DNA of 64,000 nucleotides from Opisthocomus hoazin. Lineage: Eukaryota; Chordata; Aves; Opisthocomiformes; Opisthocomidae. The translations under genes and the position numbers were made by a program. The DNA lies in contig NC_134434.1 of NCBI RefSeq assembly GCF_030867145.1, forward strand, positions 3,844,001 through 3,908,000. The letters are read 5' to 3'. The notes below the pieces were generated by a model. That model was not told the origin of the DNA. It searched no databases and was given only the letters and a program-made list of their open reading frames with translations. Each line of letters begins with the position of its first letter. Within the stretch, counting starts at the first letter, position 1. Shown piece after piece: positions 29,759-39,600 of this stretch.

Positions 29759-30039
29759 TCAGTGAAAAGAGTGATGGAAAGATTTTTATTACAAAGTTTG
29801 CAATTCCAAACCTACAGTCTGAGCTAAGTCTTTTTGCTTCTGGCTTATGATTCAAAATCTGGAATTTTTTTAAATTGGTTGTTTACAAAATGTCAGTGGT
29901 AGGCTCAGGTTGTGAGTATGCCTTCCCTTGCAGACAGCAGTAGAGAAGCTGTTCCAGACAATTTGCACAATCTTATCTCTGAAACATAGCAGTCCTTCTC
30001 ACTAAGGCTACGTGACATGCTTTCACACGATGTCCTTAC

Positions 30040-30243
30040 CTGGATATGGAGGAGCTGCACACGTTCAGTGGCATCCAGAAGCTCCTGCTCAGCCAATTTC
30101 CTCGACCGCTCCATCTGCTCCAGGGCTGCCCGTAGCTCCTCAACTTCAGCCTGCAACATGTTTGCTCTGCGCTCCACCACGGCCACCTTCTCCTTCAGGT
30201 CCTCCTGTGTCCTGAGAGAACTGTCCACGTATATCTGAGTATC
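30040..30243 (-). pseudogene. MYH pseudogene rod exon d, open
   Basis: 204 nt, the same as gene B 52893-53096, fully open ([20 protein letters not shown]...ERVQLLHIQ). The donor CAG|GTAAGG is a better match to consensus than the gene B donor GTCAGG. Confidence 0.9.
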
Positions 30244-30343
30244 CTGTAAAAGAGACAACAGAAATTACAAGGTGGCACAGCACTCTTGCATTTTGAAAAT
30301 GTAAGGTAAGACATTCTTCCATACATATCTTTGCTGAACGGAC

Positions 30344-30652
30344 CTTGAGAACCGCCTGTGTGTTTCTCAGGTTCTTCTGTGCCTCTGCAGCCACAAGGTT
30401 GGCATGGCTCAGCTGGATCTCCATTTCATTCAGGTCTCCCTCCATCTTCTTCTTCAGCCGCAGGGCTTCGTTCCTGCTCCTGATCTCAGCATCCAGGGTG
30501 CTCTTCATGGATTCCACAATTCTGAGGTGGTTTCTCTTCATCTGGTCGATCTCCTCATCTTTCTCTGCTATCTTCCTGTCAATCTCAGACTTCACCTGGT
30601 TGAGCTCAAGTTGGAGGCACAGGATCTTCCCCTCTTCATGTTCTACGGAGGC
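30344..30652 (-). pseudogene. MYH pseudogene rod exon c, open
   Basis: 309 nt, the same as gene B 53197-53505, fully open coiled coil ([20 protein letters not shown] present). Differences include GKILCLQ for gene B GKILRLQ. Splice sites CTTACTCAG| and AAG|GTCCGT are retained. Confidence 0.9.
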
Positions 30653-30888
30653 CTGAGTAAGGGAGAAACACTAAGTCAATAAAATGATTTTATGTACAGC
30701 TGTTCTTTTCCAAACTAACTCTTATAGTGAAAATAGGAGCTTTTGCTCTGGATGATGCGGAAACTGCGGACTAAGCTTCACACCAAACAGGGAGAGAGCA
30801 ACAATGTTTCCTTCAGAGTCCCAAACTATTCTCTCTCACATTTTTCCTCAGTAGCCCTCTCTGGAAAAAGATTATTATGGGCATGTAC

Positions 30889-31013
30889 CTCAGCCTCCTC
30901 CAGAGCAGCCTGGATTTCAGATTTCTCCTGCTCAATCTGCTTCTTCACTTTCTCCAGCTCATGAATTGCCTTTCCTCTCTCGGCAACCTGCTCTGTGAGG
31001 CCAGCAGTCTCCT
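30889..31013 (-). pseudogene. MYH pseudogene rod exon b, open
   Basis: 125 nt, the same as gene B 53662-53786, fully open ([20 protein letters not shown]...EEAE). Acceptor TCCCACAG| and donor GAG|GTACAT are both usable. Confidence 0.9.
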
Positions 31014-31186
31014 CTGTGGGAACAAAGACCAGCAGCATGGTCAGGCACAGAGCCAAATGGGAAGGGCCCTGTCACACCAAGGTGACGAGGATTTTTGCAA
31101 ACCTGCAGGCACAGATCCATGTGGAGCACTGCATAGCGGTGGATAGTGAGAAAGCCCTGCCAGTATCAGGGGGCCAGGGACTTACA

Positions 31187-31344
31187 CTGCAAGTTCTTGT
31201 TCTCATTTGATCACTCCATATCAATCATTAAGTCCTCCACTTCATTCTGCAGCCTCTGCTTTGTCTTTTCCAGGGAGGCACATTTGGCACTCACAGCTTT
31301 GACAAGTTTCACTGCATCCTGCAGGCACTCTGCTGGCTTCTTCC
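31187..31344 (-). pseudogene. MYH pseudogene hybrid rod exon (two exons fused by deletion)
   Basis: 31218-31344 matches the 5' part of the gene B exon 54201-54384. 31187-31209 matches the last bases of gene B exon 53949-54114 (GAGAACAAGAACTTGCAG). The intervening intron and most of both exon ends are gone, leaving a short junction at about 31209-31218. Confidence 0.85.
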
Positions 31345-31395
31345 TGGGAGCAGATAAGCACTGCTCATAACCAGAGACCAAAATACAGATTGTGT

Positions 31396-31539
31396 TGTCA
31401 TTCTCACCACAGTGCTAAGGCACTTTGTAGTACTTGGTCCCCATGCCTGGTTCCTATGGGCCATCATGGTCAAGTCCTTGATTTTATTTTACTTCGGAGA
31501 GTTCTCGCAGAGGATTTCATCACCCTTCACTGTCAGAGC
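31396..31539 (-). pseudogene. MYH pseudogene exon 2 homologue, decayed
   Basis: Starts after TTTGTCAG| with ALTVKGDEI-like sequence, then a stop where the intact gene has NPPKYDK. The second half (KIKDLTMMAHRNQ-like) is barely readable. The downstream boundary is inferred from the 144-nt family length. Confidence 0.8.
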
Positions 31540-31625
31540 CTGACAAAGAAAAGAGATGCATATATGTCAGCTAAGAGCCGAGACTGGGAAACAAATGGTG
31601 TCCTTCAGCCTGTTTTTTCCCTCAC

Positions 31626-31829
31626 CTTTCCACCTTCAGTCTTGACATTGATCTTCCCTGAGTCTTAGCTCTAGGTTGTCCTTTTCACAAAGGATCCATT
31701 AGGACGCACCACAAAGACGGATAACTTGGCATCAAAAGGTTTGTTCTGGGCCTTGATTCTTTCCTTTTCTGACTTTCAGAGATTGGCAGCTGCCTCCTGA
31801 AAGACAGCCATCTCAGCATCCGAAGACAT
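31626..31829 (-). pseudogene. MYH pseudogene exon 1 homologue
   Basis: Same 204-nt length as gene A exon 1, with the ATG and GTGAGG donor retained. The translation begins MSSDAEMAVFQEAAANL, then a TGA at 31776-31778. Further stops (TAG, TAA) lie about 50 residues on. The acceptor TTCTCCACAG upstream is kept. Confidence 0.92.
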
Positions 31830-31834
31830 CGCTG

Positions 31835-32955
31835 CAATTTATTTGGGCTACACCTGTGGAGAACTCTGTTGCGCAAAATGTTATTTCATGACAATACTGA
31901 CTTTAAGAGGATTAAATCTCTCCCATCAGAGTCTTGGTTTATGATCAGTCTGGTTGCAACAGCAATTTAAGTTATTCCTGCCCTGTCATGGCATTGGCTT
32001 GTTATTCCATCAAATGCGTTAGCAAAAATATTTTTTTATAAACTTTAACTGGATCCACCTTTAAAAAATGAAAGAAAAAGGGTTTTTCCCATTAGCCAGT
32101 CTAGGATACCGTTCAGAAAAGGGTCTTACTGACAAGCAGGAACAGCAACTTCAGTTGTAATGGCATGCTTTAGTGTGAAGACCAACTTTTCAGAAGTACC
32201 TATCAAAATGAAGGAGAATGCTGCTCCTCACTCACTAGCCTGGCTGTAAACATCTATAAGTTTAACAGGCTCCAAATAGCATCTCTTTTTACATGCCTCC
32301 CAGCAGATACTCTTGTATCTTTGTTGATAACCACCCTTTAAGCGTTGTGAATAGTTCACTTCAGCTAACTTCTGCCTTGCACTTCATTCCCTTTAGGAAG
32401 ACACATGCTGAAACACAAGGTTATGTATATCTAATCTACTTCTTGTAAATTGAGGCCATGACTGTCATATTAAGAGTTACATTCAGTCATTTCGTGGTTT
32501 TGAAAAATTGCTAATGGGGAAAAATATATATCACTGCAACCTCCTGTGAAAGTATAATCCAGCTACATCTGTGCCTATGAATCTTCACTGTCTGAAAGAG
32601 ACACTAGTGTGCTAGTGTGCTTTTGACAGATGTAGGAAGTGTTCTTGACAATAATCTAGCCAAAATTAACTCTGAATAGAGATTCTGTTTAAAAAATGGT
32701 ACTAATTTAAGAGAAAATAACTCTCTGGGCTAAATGACAGAAATTGAACAAAAGCGTTCTGGGTTACAATACCTTTACCAAAAATGCAGAGAACTTTACA
32801 CATAAGTTGTAGTCCCTGATGGGCTAAAGCAGCTTTGCTGTAAGCCCTGCTGGTGTGTCCCCAGTGTCTTTAGCACCTCATGAACAGGATTTGCTCAGCT
32901 GTGAGCAGGCCCAGCTGTGCTGCAGGTCACACCTCTGCATCTGAACCCTGTGAGC
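31835..32955. other. Upstream flank of the MYH pseudogene
   Basis: No repeat or live exon is seen. If the pseudogene kept leader exons and a promoter, they would be here, but I could not identify them with confidence. Confidence 0.4.
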
Positions 32956-32959
32956 ATCC

Positions 32960-33930
32960 TTGGCAGCCAGGGGTGGATGCATGGAGTGCCATGCGCAGTG
33001 GCTGCATCTGAAGCTGCGTGTGCTCAGCCTTCCTCCCATGCAAACAGAGGGGCGTCCTCCCTCCCATGGAGCAGAGCTTGCCCTGGCAGAAGAGCAGCAG
33101 CACACAAGCCCCAAGCTCTCCATGGCACAGCCTCCTCTTGGCTGATCCTGAGTGGGACCCATAGTCATTGCTCAGTAGTAATAATGACAATAGTAATTTT
33201 CAAAGAAAATACAATTTCTCAGAGGCTTATGTCACATGTTTACTGTAGGCAGAATGTGGGAAGGACATCCCTGGAAATGCATGAAATAATAGCGGTAATT
33301 TTGAGTTGGGAGCATACAGGGACACAAGATAAAGTGGTTCCTTTCCCTGCCACACATGAATTGTGCAATGAGTTCTTAAAATGGGGGCCCCACAGGGTCT
33401 GACTTGTTATGAAAATGCCTGTTCTATACTGGGATCAAGAATCCAATAGCAAACTCTTCTCTAAGGACCCCAGCCCAGACAGTTATTTTTATGGATGCTA
33501 GTGTCATTGCTCCTTGGAGTTCGGTTTCAGCAGAAAGAAGCTAGGGTTTCGCTGACATCTTAAGATATGAAGGAGAGCTTTGAGCTCTCTGAGAAGTGAG
33601 TGAAACATTTGGCTCTGTCAGCTGCACAGGGAATATGATCTGAGCCAAATATAAGAACTGAGGGATTTATACATTTGTTTCAGACATTTGAAGCTCATTT
33701 TAAGAAATTATTCTCCCTGCACACATGCACACACACATACTCACTTACATCTACATGTACCCATACTCACTTACATCTACATGTACCCACACACCACTTA
33801 TGGTGCTCTACCATTTTCTTTTAGTGTTGGTCCTACTGTTGCTGTGCAGAGCCTGAAGTCTTCCTGGGAAGAAATCTCTATGTGATGTACAGAGTAATTA
33901 CTTTTTCCACAAACTTTTTTGAGCATGATC
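32960..33930. repeat. Intergenic paralogous block, copy 2
   Basis: Direct-orientation counterpart of 18950-20240. The segment between the two matching parts is shorter here (33180-33335). It carries a CA/CT-rich simple stretch at about 33720-33790. Confidence 0.75.
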
Positions 33931-33934
33931 ATCA

Positions 33935-35570
33935 TGATCACCCTCTTCTGCTCTGTTTCATCACATCCCTGGCTCTCTTTGGTAAGACAAGAAGTTCTTT
34001 GGTACAGGAGACTGAAAACTTCTCTCAGCTGATCAGATAAAAGAGTGCCTGGGAGAGAGATTCCTCCACCACTTATTTTGCCCAGAGATGTGGATTTCCG
34101 TCCTCAGCAGCAGGACTGAGGTGATAGATAGACACACTTCGTCCTCTCTAGAATACTGCTGGAGGGAGGTCTCATATGTGGCATCAGTGTTACTTAGGGA
34201 AGCAGCAACACCATACAGTAGGCAAAGCACAAGTGCCACTGATAAACAGCTCCAGCAGTTTCTTTGTCCCTTCAGTCTTTAATACCAAAGGCCTTACAAA
34301 CCTTAACTTAGCAAAACTATGTGGGAAACTTTCCTAAATTTTACAATGCAAGATCTCACTTGTCAGTATGGTCTAGTGCTTTGCTATCCCTTCGTTACAG
34401 CATTACCAATCAGTCCTCAGATCTTTTAGGAAAAGGATAACATGAGTGCATTGTAGTTTTGGTTGCCCATCCCTACAGGAGCATCAGGTGAGGAAGAACA
34501 ACCCCTTTGCATTGTCCAGAGCAGGAACATTATCGATGGTCTGAACAGCTATGCTTACCGAGTTCCCATTATTCATCCACAAAGATGCTGTTTTCTGATC
34601 AGGGGAAGCGGCTACTTTCTTTTCCACAAGAGATTCTAAACTCTTCTATGTTGTGACAGTAAGCATTGCAGCAAACACTACATATCTCCTTTTACCCTGA
34701 GTTAAGTGGTCATAATCAAACACGAAGAACTACACATATGGCTTCTGCAATGTCAGACAACACTATCTACACACAAAATCAAGGGTAACTCCTTCAGAGG
34801 CCAACAAACAATGCTTAATCTGCATTGTAGTAGAAAGATGTACAAAATAACATGTATAATGCATGTTATTCACCCAGAAGTGCCCAGTGAGAGCGAGAGA
34901 GATCTCCTCCCAACATGTGACAAAAAAGAACCAATTTTCTTCCTATCCTAAGTCTTTTCTTCACACACAAGGTGTGGAGAGCAGAAGAGCAAACGTTCCT
35001 AGGCTAGTATCTCTGTACTGTTCTCACTCCAGCTCCATTCCATACCTGATCCCTGGGACAGAACACAATTTTTTGCCATCCCCTTAATCACACAGTAGCA
35101 ACTCAGCAGAAGGCAAGAATATCAAAGAGTTACATAATTCTTCAGAGGAAACAGCAGAGAGATAAAAAGTATTACAAAGTATATATAACAGTCAGAGACA
35201 ACCAATGACATGCAGGCCATCTGACTGGAGCGAAGGCAGCCATGTCTACAGCTGCCTTAAGAGTGCACGGACTAGCAGGGCACCAGGTATAAAAACTTGC
35301 CTTAAAGGGTGACTTGTCCCTGAAGAAAGATAAGCTGAGGCTGTCTAGACTCGAGACTTCACTACACATGTATGTGTATCCAGACAGATCCAGAACAGTC
35401 AGTCCTGCTGCTAACCCATTATTTCTTTCTTCCCAAATGCTGTGCTGAGCCCACCCTAGTAACTGCTTGTCCCAACAGCCAAAGTGCTTCATAAAGTACT
35501 TCCTCCCCAGCCACGTGCTTGTTAGGAACCACTGCCTTGAACTCTACAGCTAGTTCAAGTCAAAATAATC
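33935..35570. other. Intergenic, nothing recognised
   Basis: No gene or repeat family recognised. Short open frames only. Confidence 0.4.
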
Positions 35571-35574
35571 ACCA

Positions 35575-35862
35575 CTACATGACCCATATTGATAGGACAA
35601 GGGCTAATGGTTCTACACTCAAAGAGGATAGATTTAGACTAGATATAAGGAAGAAATTTTTTACAATACGGGTGGTGAAACACTTGAACATGTTTTCTAG
35701 AGAGGTGCTAAATGCTCCATCCCTGGAAACACTGAAGGTCAGGTTGGATGGGGCTCTGAGCAACCTGATCTATTTGAAGATGTCTCTGCTTACTGCAGGG
35801 CAGTTGGACTATATGACCTTTAAAACTCCTTTTCAACCCAAACTATTCTATGATTCTAAATG
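35575..35862 (+). repeat. CR1 LINE 3' fragment
   Basis: CR1 3' region on the plus strand (GGAAGAAATTTTTTACAATA..., GGTTGGATGGGGCTCTGAGC), ending CAACCCAAACTATTCTATGA. Diverged. Confidence 0.88.
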
Positions 35863-36059
35863 TTGATGATTGTCTTGCGCTTTCTCTGTTTTTCAGTTGA
35901 GATGACACTGCACAGCACTGTGGCTTCACTGGGTGGCACTGTGCTAAAATGCCACCTCTTTATAGCAATACTTAGAAATTGTTGGTGAATCACAGGACTG
36001 GGCCAAATCCTGTGAAAAAGTGGCTTTTTGTCTCCTCAGTTCTAACCTGCAAAGTGCCA

Positions 36060-36342
36060 GACATTTTTCAGTGGTGCCCAGTGACAAGATAAGAGGCGAT
36101 GGGCAAAAAGTGAAATACAGAAAATCGCTTTAAACATAAGAACAGACGTTTTGCTGTGAGGGTGGTCAAACATTGGAGCTGGGTGCCCAGAGAGGTTGTT
36201 TAGTCTCCATCCTTGGAAAAATTCAAACCCAAGTGGGCAAGGTCTTGAGCAACCTGCTTTAGTTCACCCTACTTGCGCAAGGGGGTTGGACTATATGATT
36301 TCCAGAGGTGCCTTCCAGTCTCAAATATTCTGAGATTCAACA
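36060..36342 (+). repeat. CR1 LINE 3' fragment
   Basis: Starts CAGTGGTGCCCAGTGACAAG and ends GGGGGTTGGACTATATGATT, then ATTCTGAGATTC. It is a different CR1 subfamily from the copy 200 bases to its left, and closer to the 14045-15035 type but older. Confidence 0.88.
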
Positions 36343-36565
36343 TGGAACGTAGAATGGAATGTAGAATTCTACATGGAATGTAAAAAAGGACCACAAAACA
36401 GGACAAACAAATTTAATAAATAAACAAAGCAAACATCAGGAACTAGTATTAAAGTTAAAAGTTCAGAAGGAACACTAATATGAGCTACTCCGATAACCCC
36501 TTTCCTCCTTAAAGCAATAAAGGACAAAGGCAAAAAATGGCCAGGTTCTCTACTGCTGTGTCTTT

Positions 36566-36629
36566 AGAACAGAACAGAACAGAACAGAACAGAACAGAAC
36601 AGAACAGAACAGAATAGAATAGAATAGAA
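36566..36629. repeat. (AGAAC)n/(AGAAT)n microsatellite
   Basis: About ten AGAAC units followed by three AGAAT units, uninterrupted. Confidence 0.97.
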
Positions 36630-36634
36630 GGTAC

Positions 36635-39600
36635 CTGATGCTGATCTTGTATGTTATTCCAGCCAGAACATGCTAATGTCTGTTACTGTAATTGCCCATT
36701 GAAAATTAACAGTGATCACTCTGAGATTTTTTTTTTATAAGCCTTATGACCCTTAGGTCCAGACTCATTAGGAAAATCAAGATAGATTTTCTGTAATTTG
36801 ACTGTGGATGAGAATTTGGATCAGAAACAGAATATTTTTAGAATTATGTGACAATAATTGTCCAAAGGGGACTATTGTACTTAATTTGTACAAAGAAATG
36901 GAGTTCTTTCATGTTCAGCCAGACATTTCCTCATACTGGCATCTAGGAATTTCTGTTATTCAGAAGACAAACTGCTTGAGAATTTAATGAAGCTTTTATT
37001 TGAGTTGTTCCTGTAACTCATAATAACTCTTGAATAGAAAAGAGCTCTTCTTGACTACATATGTATCTTTTATAAGCCAAATGCTCTTTAGATGTCATCT
37101 CCATCCGCACTGATACCTGAGGGAATGGTTTCTAAATGTGTCTGAATTTGGCTTAATAATTCAGACTCTATTCAACAAGACATCAGACTCAGAAGTAGGA
37201 CAGTTTACCTTCCTGAATCCTATCTATTTTGAAGGGTTGTTCTCTCTTGTTCGTTGACTGATTTACATTCCAACAAGCTTCCTACCTGTCAACACTTACT
37301 GGTTAGCTAGTGTGTTTAAAATAGATGAGAAATGCTAAGATTCACGTCTTACAAGCCAGTCAGACTGTGGAGCTTTCCAAACATGCTTGTCATTCACTAG
37401 TTATCTAAGACACTGCCAAAATATCTTTAGTTGTGGTTATTGCGCTTCTTTCAGTCCACCTAAGGTCAGCTAAAAGGTTAGCTTTATCATAAGAAAACAA
37501 GCCTAGAGGAAGAGTGACATATGAACACTGAACAAGCAGCGAGTTTCACCCAGCGTCAACACTACAAATAGAGGAAAATGGCAACTGCCTAAATTCTGTT
37601 AAATACAATAATCCTGATTGCCTTCTCTGTAGCACTAGTTAAACTTCTTGTTGCTTAAATTAGTGCCAGCTGGAACTGTTGTTAAATGTTCAGTGTTAGA
37701 TGTTATGTTCATTCAGAAGTAGCCTCAACCTGGGGAGACAGGTGTCTTTTTGCTCCCTAAATCTTTTGGGAACTAGGTTAGACAGAGCGTTATCTAAAAA
37801 TCTCTTTCGGTTTCCAGGTGTGTAATCAAATGTAAGGTGCAGGAATGCCTAGTGATTACAGCACACACTGAGACAGTGAAATAGCTGTGCTGTGAGCTCT
37901 CATTAGCCTGAGTGACTACGAAACAACATAGTGTGACAATGCTGTAATCACAAAGACATAAGCCATTTCATGTAGAACATCATTCGACTTTCAAGATTTG
38001 AAGAACAGCAGGCAAGAGAATACAGTTAGCAGACCTGGGTCATTTCCTGCTAAGATGTGACTTCTTAGCAAGATATTGTGAGGGAGACGTGAACCCTAAG
38101 GATGCCCAGCAAATTTGCAGCTGCAGTACAATTGGCTGATTCCATACCACCTTGTTTGATAGCTAACTTGAGTCAGTTTGCTTGTCACAAAATCAGGGGT
38201 GTTAGACGGTATAAACGGGAAGAATTTTGGGATGGAATGGTGGAAAAGGGAAGAAAGAGGAAGTATTACACATTTTTGATATGGATAAGATAGCAGGAAG
38301 TACAATGATTTCAAGCACAAAAGCAGAATATAACTTCACACATCGTCACTGTGAAACTGAAGAAGACTGCTCAGTAATGAGGCTGCACAGAGAAGTGGTT
38401 ACAGATATGTTAGGCAAGTATTTTCAGGATGAAAGACTGCTCGGGCAAGACTCATTAGCCAGGAAGTAAACTTCTGCTTCAAGACGTTATCTGAACAGGT
38501 TTGGCATACATTCTAAAAGCAGCAAGACAGAACGCAAACAGAAAAAAGCATTGTAATGGAAAAATTCTGAAAGAATCAATACTGACACAGATGAGTGTTA
38601 ACACAGCATGAGAAAAATAAGATTGGAATAATTAATTACTTCCAGTTCAAACCATACTGGCCAGTCACTTGCAGTCCATGTAGCTGAAAGCATTCAGCCC
38701 AGCTCACACTGCAAACAAAATTTTTAGAATAAAGCCAGAATAGCAAAAGCTGTAGCTGAAAAAAGGCAATATAAAGACAGAAAAGTACAGGATGGAACCA
38801 GAAGTAACTGAAGACACAAGGAAGCCACTTAAAGATCATCAAAGGAGATGTGAAGCTTTGAAGTAATAATTACAGGTCATTATGCCCAGAGATATCTTCA
38901 AAGTACAGGAAGAATGGCTCTAGACCAGTTTTTGAAGTAAGCTTATGGGCCATAAATCTATGCCTTTGTCATATAAAGTTAGCTAGTTTACTGGTAAAGG
39001 GAGGTGCCTAAAACATCTGATCTATCCTGCAGCAGAATGACCTAAAACCCACATGAAAGCCAGGTAAATGCAAAGGCTTCAGGAGCCCAAGTCTTTGCAC
39101 AGAGAGAAGGGCAGATCTGAAAGCAGGATATATTCTCAGAAAACCTTGTGTAATAGGCATTGCAATAATGAAAGGTTAAAAATCCCATTAATCGTGACAT
39201 GTAGTGACCTAAAGCTCACAATGAATTTGGTACAGAAATGCCCAAGACCTGTCATTTTCAAAAAAGTGTTATGTGACAAAAATACATAAATATGATAAAA
39301 AAGTGATTGCATCCATTTCAATGGAAAATTTGAAGGTTTGAGATATGAAGGGTGACATAATGTTGCCTATGATATTAAAAATCCTCAGAGCTAGATCATT
39401 CAGCTTTTATGGATTAGTAGGTTAACACCTGAGGCAGGGGTATATAGAGTAGGTAGTAAGGAGATATTACAGGCTATAGACATTGCTAGATCTGTGTACT
39501 GACAGTTCAGAAGAAATCATTGTAAATTTATAATTTGAGGAAGAATTAAACTGAAAGAAAAACCTTAAGTTTTTGCAGAAGGATCAGAAGAGTTTTTTCT

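Larger units (their letters stand above)
29727..31829 (-). pseudogene. MYH: Unprocessed MYH pseudogene: head exons 1-2 joined to rod exons by deletions
   Basis: Order on the minus strand: coding exon 1 homologue (31626-31829), exon 2 homologue (about 31396-31539), a fused rod exon (31187-31344), three open rod exons (30889-31013, 30344-30652, 30040-30243) and a scrap of the next rod exon (29727-29758). Introns are kept and resemble those of the live genes, so this is a DNA-level duplicate and not a retrocopy. Exon 1 has in-frame stops (first at codon 18) and exon 2 has one. Most of the motor domain, the neck and the first half of the rod are missing, as is everything after the scrap. The rod exons and the intron between 31014 and 31186 are very close to gene B (53187-53950), including an identical run of over 35 intronic bases. 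It is flanked by intergenic DNA that is paralogous to the spacer upstream of gene A. It cannot encode a motor. Confidence 0.93.

Noticed and set aside
32030..32045. TATAAAA-like sequence upstream of the pseudogene
   Set aside because: Lies in a generally AT-rich run without a matching leader exon or E-box pair, so not called as a promoter.
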